Below the pieces are notes generated by a model. The model saw only the letters and a program-made list of their open reading frames with translations. It was not told the origin of the DNA and did not search any database. Positions 12,701-24,151 of a stretch of DNA of 41,434 bases are shown here, in pieces (within the stretch, counting starts at the first letter, position 1; each line of letters begins with the position of its first letter). The position numbers and the translations under genes are program-made. The stretch covers positions 1-41,434 of the forward strand of contig JADRCO010000242.1 in NCBI GenBank assembly GCA_021464525.1, given 5' to 3'. The stretch comes from Rhizophagus sp. LPA8_4_AMF (taxonomy: Eukaryota; Glomeromycota; Glomeromycetes; Glomerales; Glomeraceae).

Positions 12701-14212
12701 TTGTTCCATTACAGTTTTAACTGCACTGTGTATGAAGCTTTTTATAATAGGAAACTTTATTTTTGAAAATAAAAGTAATAAAAAATGAAAAATTTTTTTC
12801 TTTCTTTAGCATTAAAAACACATTATTTTTAACTTTAAATACCTGTGCAATATTCATAGGTACTAGTGGCATAATGCTTATATCATATAATGGAGGGGTA
12901 AGAAAACTAAATTTTCCTGTGGAAATAAATGGTGAAGATCCGGTAATTTTGATTTCAAAATGAATTGAAGCTCTAAATCCTATTAATTCGACTTTTAAAG
13001 GAACCATTGCAGACATTCCCGTTTTAATCCATGCTAAAATATGCGGTGGAGCATCGTTACGAGTCATGGTAGATGAACGAGCGCGAAAAGAAAATGTAGC
13101 TTCCCCAACCTAAAATTTAGAATATCATTAATTATTGCTTTCCTTAAATTAAATCATTAACATTATATTCATAAAATGTGACTTACTACTACATCTTCAT
13201 CATCCTGGTTTTCTCGTCGTGGCAAAATTTTAATACTTTTAAGATAGTTATATTAATATAATTTTTATAGAGTAATAAATGTACAAATAATTAATAACTA
13301 AAGCTTACTTTTCAATACGTGGGGCAATAAGGCCAATTTCAAAAGCCTCTATATCAGTCGCACACTGCGCCACAATGGAAAATAAGTTGAAAAATAAGTT
13401 GAGAAATGGTGATAAAAATTGGAAAAGAAAATCTAAATACATACGACAAAAGAAGGTGCACTACGAGCCATTGCATCTTCAAGCATATCTCGAAGTCCAA
13501 TCAAAAGTGATGGGTCAAATGTTCTCCATATTTGTTGGAGCAAAAAATTCAGCCTAAATAAAAAAAGGATGATCAATTTCTCAGAATTTTAACTTGAAAA
13601 AAATTATATATAATATAATTAATTACCATTCGACAGTTTCCCCATCATCTCTTAACAACTTTTTATTTTACATTAATATTAATATAATTTTATTATTATT
13701 ACAATAATGAACAAAATTAACATAAATAATTTGTAAGTTACCTTATCGATTGACATCTCTCTCTTAACCTCCCAACGTACTCGCTCTTTATTATCTTTAG
13801 CCGTATTAATATACCATATTATAGATTGATATAAAACTATCAAGAGCCAAACAAAGGTGAATCCAAAATATCCTATGGCATAAGATATAATTGATATAAA
13901 TAATAATAATATATAGACTTGTTGTTCCTGCAACGGTTGATTTGGTTCATTTTGGGATATTTGACTTTGATTTTCTAACTGTTTTTTCGCAAGTTTTGTG
14001 GCGCAGTCACAAGTACGTATTTCGGGTTTGTCGTAGATACTACTCTCAAAAGCGTCTCGGAGGTCGGAATAAGAAACATAAGGAATAATTAATGTTCTGT
14101 CCGAATCAGCTGAATTACGATGTATTCTTTCTATATCATAAGTTAGATCCTTATCATAATTGAATTCATCATTTTTAATATTCTCATCTCGTAATGATTT
14201 ATCTAACGACAT
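9754..14212 (-). CDS. Tricalbin / extended-synaptotagmin-like SMP-C2 lipid-transfer protein
   Basis: Predicted 1102-aa protein from 15 exons (minus strand, 5'->3'): 14212-13742, 13658-13627, 13553-13445, 13364-13309, 13235-13187, 13109-12843, 12754-12634, 12552-12481, 12386-12110, 12024-11909, 11828-11676, 11583-11556, 11465-11306, 11218-11044, 10976-9754; the frame closes. A hydrophobic hairpin at about residues 99-136 should anchor it in the ER. An SMP lipid-binding domain follows (about 157-368; SLLIGLRDMLEDAM is typical). The first C2 domain (about 369-520) keeps five acidic calcium-ligand positions (Asp390, 396, 452, 454, 460). A second C2 region (about 524-660) and a third, more diverged one (about 665-790) come next, then a long Ser/Thr/Glu-rich linker and a short basic end. 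In yeast and animals such proteins tether ER to plasma membrane and move lipids. Exon 7 was placed by matching the SMP end: acceptor AAAG before 12754 gives the expected FPIIKSFIHSAV. Confidence 0.88.
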
Positions 14213-16167
14213 TTTGGCGCAAAAAAAAAAATTATTTTTTTTTCTGTTGATGATGAGTAATTAAATATAACTCATAGTAGTTGTACAGAGAAATTTAAAA
14301 TTATGCAATTATGCCGTGGGTGGTATCACAACCGAATAATAGAGAGTAATGAAAGTGAGAAAGAATAACTTTCTTTTCCTAATCGGCCGACCACCTCCAT
14401 TTAGTTAATTTCAAGGGAATCGGGAGATAATAAATTATGCGCCAAATATGTGATATAATCATGTATTTATTGAAGTGTCCCAAAGTACAATTGTACAGCC
14501 CCTGAAACAGATTATCTACAGTTATTGATCTTATGGTTTACGGGAAAATTACTTTAAAAGTGAATTTTGAATAGTATTACTTATTTTTTTTTAAAGAGGA
14601 ATTTTTAAATGTTAATTTATTGAATATATAAATAGGAGACAGAATGAAAATAACTCCCAATTAATGCAGTTTATCATTCGTCTTTGTTATTTTCGACAAG
14701 GAAACATTATGTCCAAAAAGGACCACCAAATGAGTAACAGCTAACCCAATTATTTGTGTAACAGTTTTTTCAGCCGTGAATTTAAACTTGCATAGAATAG
14801 TCTAGGCTTAGATAACTGTTTTGCTAGTCAAATGACCCCAAAAAATATTCATTGTCTTCGTTATTATGCCATATGATAGTGTGGGATCTTATGCGCGTTC
14901 TCTAAATCCATTATTTGGTTGATATTTAAAATGTTAGACCGAATGTATGATCTAAAATTAATGTATGATCTAAAATAATAACAAATATATCTCCTGAAAA
15001 TATTCAATAAAAAGTATAGCATTTAGCTATTAAATAAATTATTGGATGATGTAGTACTGCTATTAGGCTATTATTGGGTTTGAATCATTATATTATCAAT
15101 TTGAACGGGATCGGTCATAAATTTCCGTTATATAATAATTATTGGGTAGGGGGTTGAAATATCACCGAACTGCGACATGTTCCTGCGACATGTTCCATAT
15201 AAAAAGCATAGTAACAATAGGTATTTTACCTATAAAATCTAAATGACGTAATACGCCAATAATATCAAAGATATTTTACGCAATAAATAATTTATCTTAA
15301 AAAAAATCAGTAAGTTAAAAACGACATGATCCTATTTGGTTGCATAAAAATATCCAATAATAATTTTATTATGCTAGTTGCATAGTATACGACAATCAAC
15401 CAAGATAATAATTGCTGCTGTATGTTCAAATCAGCATAAACCTATGTGGATAACGACGTCACTTCATTCACAAATAGCAAATTGCATTCATTTTGAAAAT
15501 TTAAAATACCAATCACAGCACATGTGATATTTTGTTAGTAAAGGTAAAATTCTTTATAATTTTAAGCCAACTTTTCGAAGAAAAATGAAACAATTAATAC
15601 AATAAGTCTTCGTTATTAATACCTATTTTATTTTTATTCTTCTATTCTTCACTCAAATTATTAACCGCAAATAAGAATACACCCACCTAATAGGTAGGTT
15701 GGCTAAGAATTATATAAATTGAAACAATCATCTTTACCAATGCAAATAAGATCCAGTCTACTGGTATTGGACATGCAGAATTTGGAAGTGAAATAATGAC
15801 ATTTTTATTTTAGTTTCAAAATTACAATATTCCATTTTTGGTTAATGATTATTCATTCCAAATTTGTAACGCGTTTTATTTACACCCATGTCAAAATAAC
15901 CTATCATCTATTCTTTGCACATAGGCCACTAATTTCTAATGAAAAAGAGAGAAAAGGTTCGGTTTTCTTAGCCGTTATTTTTTCACATATAGTATACTCA
16001 CATTTTATTTTGTAAATAATAGACGCAAAATAACTTTATTATTTACTTAAATTTACAGTTTAATACCGTTTTCTTTTAATTAGTAGACTGAACAAAGTAA
16101 ATCATGTATATTTAATTAAATCAACAAAAGATTCAAACTGATGTTGGATGTTAAGTGTTATTTACTA

Positions 16168-16301
16168 CAGTCAGAACTTGATGCGATATAATGAATTTCA
16201 CGATAAAGCGATTTTTAAGATTTATATCTTTATATATAAACATATAAAATTCGTTATATCAAACGATATAGCGATTTTTTTCAATGAGCCGGAGGTGACT
16301 G
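16168..16301. mobile_element. Small MITE-like element with CAGTCA ends
   Basis: A 134-bp stretch begins CAGTCAGAACTTGATGCGAT and its reverse complement begins CAGTCACCTCCGGCTCATTG. Inside, GATATAATGAATTTC and the reverse of ATTCGTTATATC repeat the inverted symmetry, as does the repeated GCGATTTTT. TA precedes the left end but TG follows the right end, so the TA duplication is imperfect. CAGT ends with a GATATAACGAA-type interior suggest a Tc1/mariner- or pogo-derived non-autonomous relic. Confidence 0.5.
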
Positions 16302-16503
16302 TGGAGGCCATCTAAGAATTATACTAGCAGTTCAAATAATGGGTATGATATGATATGACCTCTGTTTTATGTATGATACGTAAAAATTGGCAAGTATGGC
16401 TCTATTTATATACTAAAATCTATACCATATAGCTGATAATTGACCATATATACATACAATAGATACTCTTTATCGTTGCACCGTGACTCGTATTAATTCT
16501 AGA

Positions 16504-16511
16504 TATAAATA
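16504..16511 (+). promoter_or_regulatory. TATA-like element upstream of the ATPase gene
   Basis: TATAAATA lies about 80 nt upstream of the ATG at 16593, a suitable distance for a short leader. In DNA this AT-rich the motif alone is weak evidence. Confidence 0.3.
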
Positions 16512-16592
16512 TATATACATACTAGTATTTCAAAAATCACAAAATATAAACCTTTTCTTCTAAATCACACTTTTCTTTCTACGCAAAAAAAT

Positions 16593-18109
16593 ATGTTAAA
16601 TCGCATTCTTCGTAATAAAGCACAATTATATTTAAAGCGTGACAATCACGCGTTATTAAGAAGATTTTATACGCTAAATTCTCAAAGAAATACCTCAAAT
16701 TTAGTCAAAGATAATGTGAAAATTCCTAAAGTCAGGTTAATACACACTAATACATACGAAAAGGGGTTTTTGATCTTTAATTATTCATTGTGGAGTGTAA
16801 TTTCGTTTTCGGTTTTATATAGTGTGGTAAAAAAATTTGAAGAAGAAACGGGAAAACCGAAAAAAGTTTCTGTAGAGGAAAAACAAGTTTCTGTAGATGA
16901 AGAAACGGAAAAAACAAAAGAAGCATCTGTAAAGAAAGAAGCGAAAGAAATTTTTGATCAACAAGATCAACGAAACATAGTAAAATTGATTTGTGATCGT
17001 GATAAGCCGGCTGAAAGTTATTATTTATTATTTGGACCTCAAGGTGTTGGTAAATCTGTATTGACTACTTTAGCAGCAACAAAATATGCTAAAAAAGGTG
17101 TATTGCATATTGAATCATCCAATAAATATAGTTTTATCAAAAATCTCTCTCGAGAAATGAAGAAATTAAATTACGTAGATTATTTATGGATTACTTGCTT
17201 TCCTTATAGTCATGAAAGAGATTGGGAAAAAGTATTTCATAAATTTGAAAAAAACGCAGAGAAGAAGAAAAGTAATGAGCATTACACCCCACTTCTTATT
17301 CTTGATAATGTTTCATATGAAAATCGTGATATGTTACGAACTATTCAACTTTCCGCGAAAGCTGCTACGGAACATGGCAATTATAATGTAATGTTTGTTA
17401 CGAATGATCAAAAGACGCTTGAATATTTATTGGGTAATTTTTTCTTTAATTTGACTTTTTAAATAATGAAATTTTTTTTTTTTTAATTATTTGTATTATA
17501 TTCACAGAAGATAAGGCGGAATCTCGTATGGAAATTATCTACCTCGGAGACTTGGATAAAGACGTAGCATTATCCTATTTACGTAAACATAAAATTGATG
17601 CCGATACTGCTGAGAAGATTTATGAAGTTGTCGGTGGTAGAATTATTGATCTATCACAAGCAATCGACCACTTTGAAAGAAATGAAGATAAAAATTCTTT
17701 AAATGGTATTTATTGATATTATTATTAAATATATACATTTTAAAAATATTGAAATTATTTATTTTCTTTCAAATAGATTATCTTAATATGAAAACTAATT
17801 CGATTATTAAGAAATTGGAAAAATGTGTATCTTATAATAGGAGACTTCTCGAAATCATGCTCATCAGACGTTTAGTCGATCTGAATTTGGATTTTATATT
17901 GATGAACTAGAAAGCCAAAAAATATTCACACTTGCCAAAAACTTAAAACTTACATTTGGGTCACCAGCTACAAAATATGCTATTGATAATCTATACAACA
18001 ATAAAAAGGTATGAACGATTTCTTTATATATTATTTATTATATTATATTTATTAATTAGGATTATATCATTTTTTATCATTTAAGGATCAAACCAAAGAG
18101 GATGTTTAA
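16593..18109 (+). CDS. Putative mitochondrial P-loop ATPase (AAA+/STAND-like), C-terminal frame disturbed
   Basis: Exons 16593-17433, 17508-17705 and 17777 onward join in frame. The N-terminus is Arg/Lys-rich with few acidic residues (about 1-55), like a mitochondrial presequence, and is followed by a probable membrane helix (about 59-79) and a charged Lys/Glu linker. The nucleotide-binding domain has Walker A GPQGVGKS (148-155), Walker B LLILDN (234-239) and a sensor-like FVTND (268-272). Substrate and partners are unknown. In exon 3 the frame runs into a TAG at 17908-17910, while a protein-like stretch (TFSRSEFGFYIDELESQKI onward) continues in another frame through 18008 and, after an intron, 18086-18109. 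Either a 41-nt intron (17827-17867, phase 0) or a one-base frameshift explains this. The other introns measured here are 63 nt or longer, so a frameshift or sequence error is a fair alternative. The shortest reading stops at 17910. Confidence 0.7.
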
Positions 18110-18964
18110 TACCAGTAGTATCATTCATCATTTTTACGCAGTAAAATAAATAAATTTACCATAATGAATTCAAAATTTAAATGATTTAAAAGATTGTATC
18201 AATATGGAATTTATTCAGACATGTTTAACGTTTGTGAAAATTTTCATTTACTTTAGTTAATTATTTGTGAACCATGAATAAATGTGATTTTGATTAAGAA
18301 TGGATCATTAAAAAAAATTTCCTATTTTAATTGGTTCTCTGTGTTACAAAATGCTAGTGAAAGAAAAAAAAATAAGCATAAAAATATATAATAAAAAAAA
18401 TTTTTTTTTTTTTAAACGATCGGTTGGTCAATTTTTTTCTTTTGTTTATTTTCCTTAAAAATTTATTCGAACTATTACTTAATATAGATAAATTTCACTT
18501 TTTTCTTTTTTCTTTTTTTTTTTTTTAAAAAAAAAAGAGACGATTTCAAAAGCAACTTTTTTTCTTGACTGTTGCTTTTTTTTTCACGCACATATCTTAG
18601 ATAATAGAATTATATTTATTTTACTTATTACGGGTTCTTGAAATAGATTTAAAAATTGGTAGTCTGAAATATTTTGAATTCAAAATAATAGTAGACCTTA
18701 GCAAAACACTTTTAATCATATAAACACGTTCCTGCCCACAAAACAATACATATTGATAGATTTGTCGAACCTTTAAAGATTTCCAAACAACATAAAGTCT
18801 TTAGGGATTCCAAGATAATTATAAATAGGATCTATTGTTCGCGTAAAACCTTTTGGTAGTATCAATTATTTTTCTAGCATTATAAGGCTTGTTAACCTAT
18901 TAAAAATTATTCGGCTTTTTATAAATACATAACATTTTAAACGTCAAACAGAAACAACTTAACA
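18110..18964. other. Intergenic region with long homopolymer runs
   Basis: 3' flank of the ATPase gene, then T- and A-runs around 18370-18540 and a hairpin at about 18549-18579 (AAAAGCAAC pairing with GTTGCTTTT). The last part should be the promoter of the LRRC40-like gene. Confidence 0.55.
18920..18927 (+). promoter_or_regulatory. TATA-like element upstream of the LRRC40-like gene
   Basis: TATAAATA starts 45 nt before the ATG at 18965, which would allow only a very short leader. Motif evidence only. Confidence 0.3.
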
Positions 18965-21354
18965 ATGCGAAAAACACCAACTGGATCTCGTGGGCCACCA
19001 AAAAATGGCAATACTCCTACCAAACCTAAACCTAAAGGATCGTCACAATTAGCTGGATCATCATCATCATCCAATACTTTGTCACCAAAAAAACCATCCC
19101 GAACTTCAAGATCACCATCACCTTCATCTACAACACCAAGATCTGCGACATCATCTGTTAGAGATGCTATTGCTCAAGCAAGATTAAGGAAAGCAAATAA
19201 TAAAGCCGTTCAACAGGAAGAACAAAATGAAGGAGGATCGAGAAGCCTGAATGTTATTATTAAACAAGCCAAGTCTTCTGGTATATTAAATATTTTTTTT
19301 TTTTAATGTTTTTAAAGTTTCAATTTTTTTAACTGAATTTATCTCGTCAAATTTAGGACGTCTTAATATATCTCATCGTTCATTAAAAGAGATCCCAGAA
19401 GAAGTATGGAGAATGTATGAAATTGATCCAAAAAGTATTACTATTGATTTCACTGGGAGTTCATCAGATGTTTGGTACGAGCAAGTAGATCTGGTTCGTT
19501 TAGTTGCCGCTGATAATGTCCTCGAAAAGATTGATAAAAGGATAATTGAATTTGATGCATTGACTTTTATAGATGTAAGTTATAAAAAAGTTTTTATAAA
19601 TATTAATATTATGAATTTATTTCATAATATTAACGTTTATTTTCAAATTTTATCTAGCTTCATAATAATAATTTATCAGATCTTCCTGAAGAATTTGGTC
19701 AATTACAAAAATTAGGAATACTTAATTTATCATATAATAAATTTAGCAAACTTCCAAATTGTTTAGCATCTCTTAAATCCTTAGTGGAATTACAGATATC
19801 ATCAAACAATCTTTCAGATGTATTAGACCCAACTTTTGGTAATTTATCTAAATTGGAAACTTTAGATATTTCACAAAATGAAATTACTGGTTTACCATTG
19901 GAAATTTCAAATTTAAAAAATTTAAGAAAACTTAATCTTTCAAAAAATAAATTAAAAGAAATTCCTGGTATAGCTTTAAATGGAATGACATATTTAGAAG
20001 AATTAGAAATTAGTGAAAATCAACTTGAAATAGTTTTTAAAGATTTGGATGGTCAAACTGTTAATCTATCATCTTTGATAAGGTAATATTTTCTTTTACT
20101 CATTTTTATTTTCATTTTTCTTCTTATTTATTTAATTAATTTTTTTTTTAATACAATTATGAAAATAGATTGGATGTTCGTCAAAACAAATTAAGAGCTT
20201 TAGATGAATCACAAGATTCAACAATTTTTCATCCATCAGTCAAATTTCCAAAACTTAAAGAATTACTTGTTTCATTAAACAAAATTGAATCTTTCGGTCC
20301 TTTATTACATACAACACCAAATCTTGAAATTTTAGATATGGGAGATAACAGATTTTCAGAAATTCCTGAAGGATTGATTGCATTAAAACATCTTAAAAGA
20401 TTGGATTTAGGTAATAATTCACTAAAACTTTTACCCGCTGAATTGGGTTTTTTGTCTTTGGATGTTTTGGTATGGGAAGGAAATCCTATTAAAAATGCTC
20501 CAAAAGGACCCAAGTCTACGGCTGCATTATTGAAAACATTAAAGGATAGACTTACTACAGTTGGTAAGTTTATAATATGTTATATATATTTGTATGTATA
20601 TGTTTTTAACTGAATTTATTTGTTTTATTTAGACCTTAATAGTATGGAAGGTCCTACAATTCCTGAATCGGGTCAACGAGTAGGAAGTCATGCTGGGTTA
20701 AAAACTTCAGGAGTTTTAGGAAATATTAGTCAACAAGGAGTAGCATCTAAATCTTTAGATCTTTCAAAGAAAAATTTATCTGATATATCTCAAGAGGATT
20801 TGGATGAACTTACATTTGAACCCACAACAATTTTATTGTCATTTAATACATTCCAAGCAATTCCGGTTGGATTCAAAATATATCAAAATACAATTACAAC
20901 TCTTCAATTGGATCATAACAAATTTACTTCTTTCCCATCATTCGATGATCCTTCCATAGTTTTTTCAAATATTAATACATTGGATTTATCAGCGAATCAA
21001 CTTACTTCTTTACCTGGCGAATCTGATCATACAGCATTCCCAAATTTACAAGTTCTTAATGTCAATAACAACCGTATTGCTGAATTACCAACAAAATTAC
21101 CTTTTCCTAAACTACTAACATTTCTCGCTACCTCTAATAGTTTAACTTCAATTACTCCTTCAACTTTTGAAAATATGGAAGTTGTTGATGTATCAAATAA
21201 CAATATTGGACATTTACCTCCAACGTTAGGGAACGTTAAAAGTATTAAAACTTTATTGGTGGAAGGGAATTCTTTTAGAGTGCCAAGATATACCATTGTT
21301 CAACATGGCACTTCTGCTATAATGGAATATTTACGTGATAGAATTCCCAAATAA
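18965..21354 (+). CDS. LRRC40-like leucine-rich-repeat protein
   Basis: Predicted 691-aa protein from exons 18965-19280, 19357-19574, 19658-20082, 20169-20563 and 20633-21354; all introns are GT-AG and the frame closes. The first 70 or so residues are basic and Ser/Pro/Thr-rich, hence disordered. From about residue 106 the protein is a run of leucine-rich repeats of about 22-24 residues (LxxLxLSxNxLxxLPxxI type), split by a short non-LRR linker near 450-485 at the exon 4/5 junction. It ends with a motif (EGNSFRVPR ... AIMEYLRDRIP) that I associate with LRRC40-type proteins. LRRC40 function is poorly known; repeats of this class act as protein-binding scaffolds. No kinase, TIR or membrane segment is present, so it is probably intracellular. 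Confidence 0.85.
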
Positions 21355-21850
21355 ATATACGTGCAACTGCGGAGTAATAATTAAAATTAACAATTAAAAT
21401 ACTAGTCTAAAAACATCTACAGTCTAGAATTACATATCTATTGATAAATGTCTGTAAAGAAATAAATGAATATAAATTATAACGTAATAAAGGAGATTAA
21501 GAAAGAGCTTCCTTTAAAATCTACCCAGTTCCCCGTTAGAATAAATGAGATAATATATATATACAATATTATATATACAATATTATGTTGAATAAATTAG
21601 ATTTCGTTATTATGATATGTATAATAACTGAATTATAGATTATTATTCATTGTATCGTACACTTTATCATTTTATTATTATATTAACCTTCACTTATTTT
21701 TATTTAACATTAAATATATAAATTTAACAAATAAAAAAAATAATATTTGGAGTTAATCGAAATTCAAAGAACGTAAATCAATAAGATATAAAAAAGTTTT
21801 TTTTTATTAAGGTTTAAAGAATAATTAAAAACATATTATAAAATAATCGT
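21355..21850. other. Convergent intergenic region
   Basis: Short AT-rich region between the ends of the LRRC40-like and eL15 genes. It holds a duplicated TATATATACAATATT motif near 21552-21585. No gene. Confidence 0.6.
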
Positions 21851-23220
21851 TTAACGATAACGACGAAGAGAAAGTGTATTTCGTCTGATCCAACTGGCAT
21901 AACGACCACCACCTTTTGTCTTGTTGAAACGATGACCTTTTCCAATACCACGATTTTTCTTGCCAATACTAGTAAGACCACGAGCTTCACGGTGTTTATG
22001 TTTAGCAGAAGCAATCCAATTAATTCTAGGATCACGACGAATAACTTTATGTTGAGGATCAACAAGAATAACTTCAAAATATTTATAAGTAGAATCCTAA
22101 TTATATATACAAGTATTATAATTAGAATATGTTCATTAAATTTAATAAAGTATTAATTTGATATTAAATTACTTGATTAATCCAATATGAATTCAAAACA
22201 CGTAAATTGCTACATCTACGACCAACACGTTCTTCAGCTGTCGCTTTAAGGGAACGTTGATATTTAAGTTGATTCACACCCTGATTGACTGGTTTACCAA
22301 AAGTAGCACCTTTTGGTACTGGTCTCTTACGACCACCACGACGAACACGAATTCTGTAAACAATATATCCTTGTTTTGCCTATATATATATAGAATATAT
22401 AATCAATATCTTTGTAAAAGAATTTGATGATAATAATTAAAAATATATTTTTTTTTTTTAAACCCACCTTATAACCCAATCTACGAGCCTTGTCAGGTCG
22501 AGATGGACGAGAAGCTCGATGAATAACATTCAATTGCCTAAAATTTTTTTTTTTCCGATGTGTGTGTACATATATGTATATGTATATGTATATATATGTA
22601 TATATATATATATATTTGATTTTGTGATGGGTATTGTAATAGTGATAAAAAGAAAGAAAAAAAAAAGACCATACCGTATGTGGGATATATTTTAATAATT
22701 TATTATTATAATTTGGTTCATTGGCAAATGAAATATTTTTTTTTAAATGTTCCATAATTATGTTTATCCCAAAACAAAATTTTTTAAAACATGGAAAACA
22801 TTTTATTTCATTGCCTAAAAGAAAAATTAAATAATTTTCTTCAAGATCTTTCAAAAAAAAAAAAAAAAAAAAAATCTTTTTGATTTTTATCCCACATTAA
22901 AAAAATGTTGAATAAAAATCAAATCGAAATTTTTTTTTTTTTTTTCTTTTTCATTGATCATTGAGAAAAGATAAAATAAAAGGGAAATGGAAGGATAGAC
23001 TACCTGTACTCCCAACATCTTACACGAAGTAAGAAACGAAGGACATCAGACTGCTTCTTCTTGTAAAGTTCTTCAAGATATTTGTAGGCTATTTAAAAAA
23101 AAATATATATATATATTTTTTTCCTTTAGGTTAATAATCAATAAAATATAATGTATACATATTAAATTCAAAAAAATATATGTATATAATCTTTTTTTTT
23201 TTTTGGTACGTACCACCCAT
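21851..23220 (-). CDS. RPL15: 60S ribosomal protein eL15 (RPL15)
   Basis: Five coding exons on the minus strand, 5'->3': 23220-23214, 23088-23004, 22537-22468, 22379-22173 and 22096-21851. They join to exactly 204 aa, the usual eukaryotic length. The sequence starts [17 protein letters not shown], carries [16 protein letters not shown] and [18 protein letters not shown] in the middle, and ends [11 protein letters not shown], all hallmarks of eL15. The protein is a basic structural component of the large ribosomal subunit. The first coding exon is only 7 nt (ATGGGTG), so automated annotation could easily miss the true start. A leader intron is probable just upstream. Long AT microsatellites sit inside the introns. 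Confidence 0.97.
22561..22616. repeat. TATG/TA microsatellite in an eL15 intron
   Basis: A run of TG, TATG and TA units lies inside the intron between 22538 and 23003 of the eL15 gene. It is likely to vary in length between isolates. Confidence 0.85.
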
Positions 23221-23239
23221 GTTGTCCTAAGCTCTCGAA

Positions 23240-23416
23240 CTATAAAAAAAAAATTCACAAAAAAAAAATAAAGAAAAATTATTATTATAAAAATTTGTCG
23301 TAAAAATAATTGAAAAAAAGTTAAAAATTCTTTATAGTCTAATTAATTTCTATTCAAGAATTTTTGTTTCTTAAAAAATATATATATATGATACATATTA
23401 AGAATTCAATATTTAC
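23240..23416 (-). other. Probable 5'-UTR intron of RPL15
   Basis: On the minus strand TTGAAG|GTAAATATTG (donor at 23416) and TTTTATAG (acceptor ending 23240) flank an AT-rich stretch ending 19 nt before the ATG. Leader introns are common in ribosomal-protein genes. Confidence 0.5.
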
Positions 23417-23420
23417 CTTC

Positions 23421-24151
23421 AATTAAGACGAAGCAATGGATAGAGAAGGAAGATTTCGATTTTCGTGTTTGATTGATTATAAAAAAAAAAAAAATTTCAA
23501 TAATCAACCAATTAAATTCTAGATCATAATGCAGGCCGAGATTACATATTCAATGGGCCGATTTTTCGATTACCAGGATTAACCAAGGAATTAAATAAAA
23601 TTTATTTGTAAAATTTGACAACTCGTTTATTCTGATCAATCTTTTTAAAATACAATTTTTAATTATAATTGAAAATATAAGTTCGTCTCACAGTCCGTCT
23701 GATTTTGATTGATAAAGATTCTGGCAATATCTGTTATATTTAATTAAGACAATTGGCAAAATTTTCTTTTGTGTATCATGTATCGGTTACGTAAAGTTCA
23801 CCATAAAAATAAAAATTTCATTTATTTTGTATGATTAATAAATATAAATAAGAATGATAAAATTGTCCATTTGAAAATAATAATAATGAATAATTTACAG
23901 ATAAAAAGAAAATATGATAATAATATAATATAATATTCCTAAAATGGTTTTAATATAAATAAAATTAAACAACTATTGAAATAATCATCTCGTGATACAT
24001 AACCTATAACAATCTTTACCACATTCAAATTTGAGATATATATATATATAATAAATATAATAAATATAATAAATATAAAACTATGATACAAGAATTGAAA
24101 TATTTTAAATTAAGAGTGGTAACTATATATATATATATATATATGATAAAT
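23421..24151. other. Intergenic region with AT/AAT microsatellites
   Basis: It should hold the eL15 promoter near 23430-23560, then AT-rich sequence. TA repeats at 24036-24050 with AATATA-type repeats to 24075, and TA repeats again at 24124-24144, lie in the 3' flank of the next gene. No coding frame. Confidence 0.6.

Larger units (their letters stand above)
14213..16592. other. Intergenic region between divergent genes
   Basis: No gene recognised over about 2.4 kb. It must hold the promoters of the tricalbin-like gene (left) and the ATPase gene (right). A 13-bp direct duplication (TGCGACATGTTCC) lies at 15171-15196, and a small MITE-like element at 16168-16301. The remainder is AT-rich single-copy-looking sequence. 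Confidence 0.6.

Noticed and set aside
18549-18579. Hairpin plus T-run resembling a bacterial terminator
   Set aside because: The context is eukaryotic, and a T-run next to a short stem is expected in such AT-rich DNA; no terminator claim is made.
21814-22156. Frames antisense or out of frame to the last eL15 exon
   Set aside because: Shadows of the highly basic eL15 coding sequence.
22327-22854. Open frame of 175 codons on the minus strand
   Set aside because: It reads through an eL15 exon and its flanking introns, with a microsatellite giving Tyr/Ile/His repeats; the real gene is the spliced eL15.
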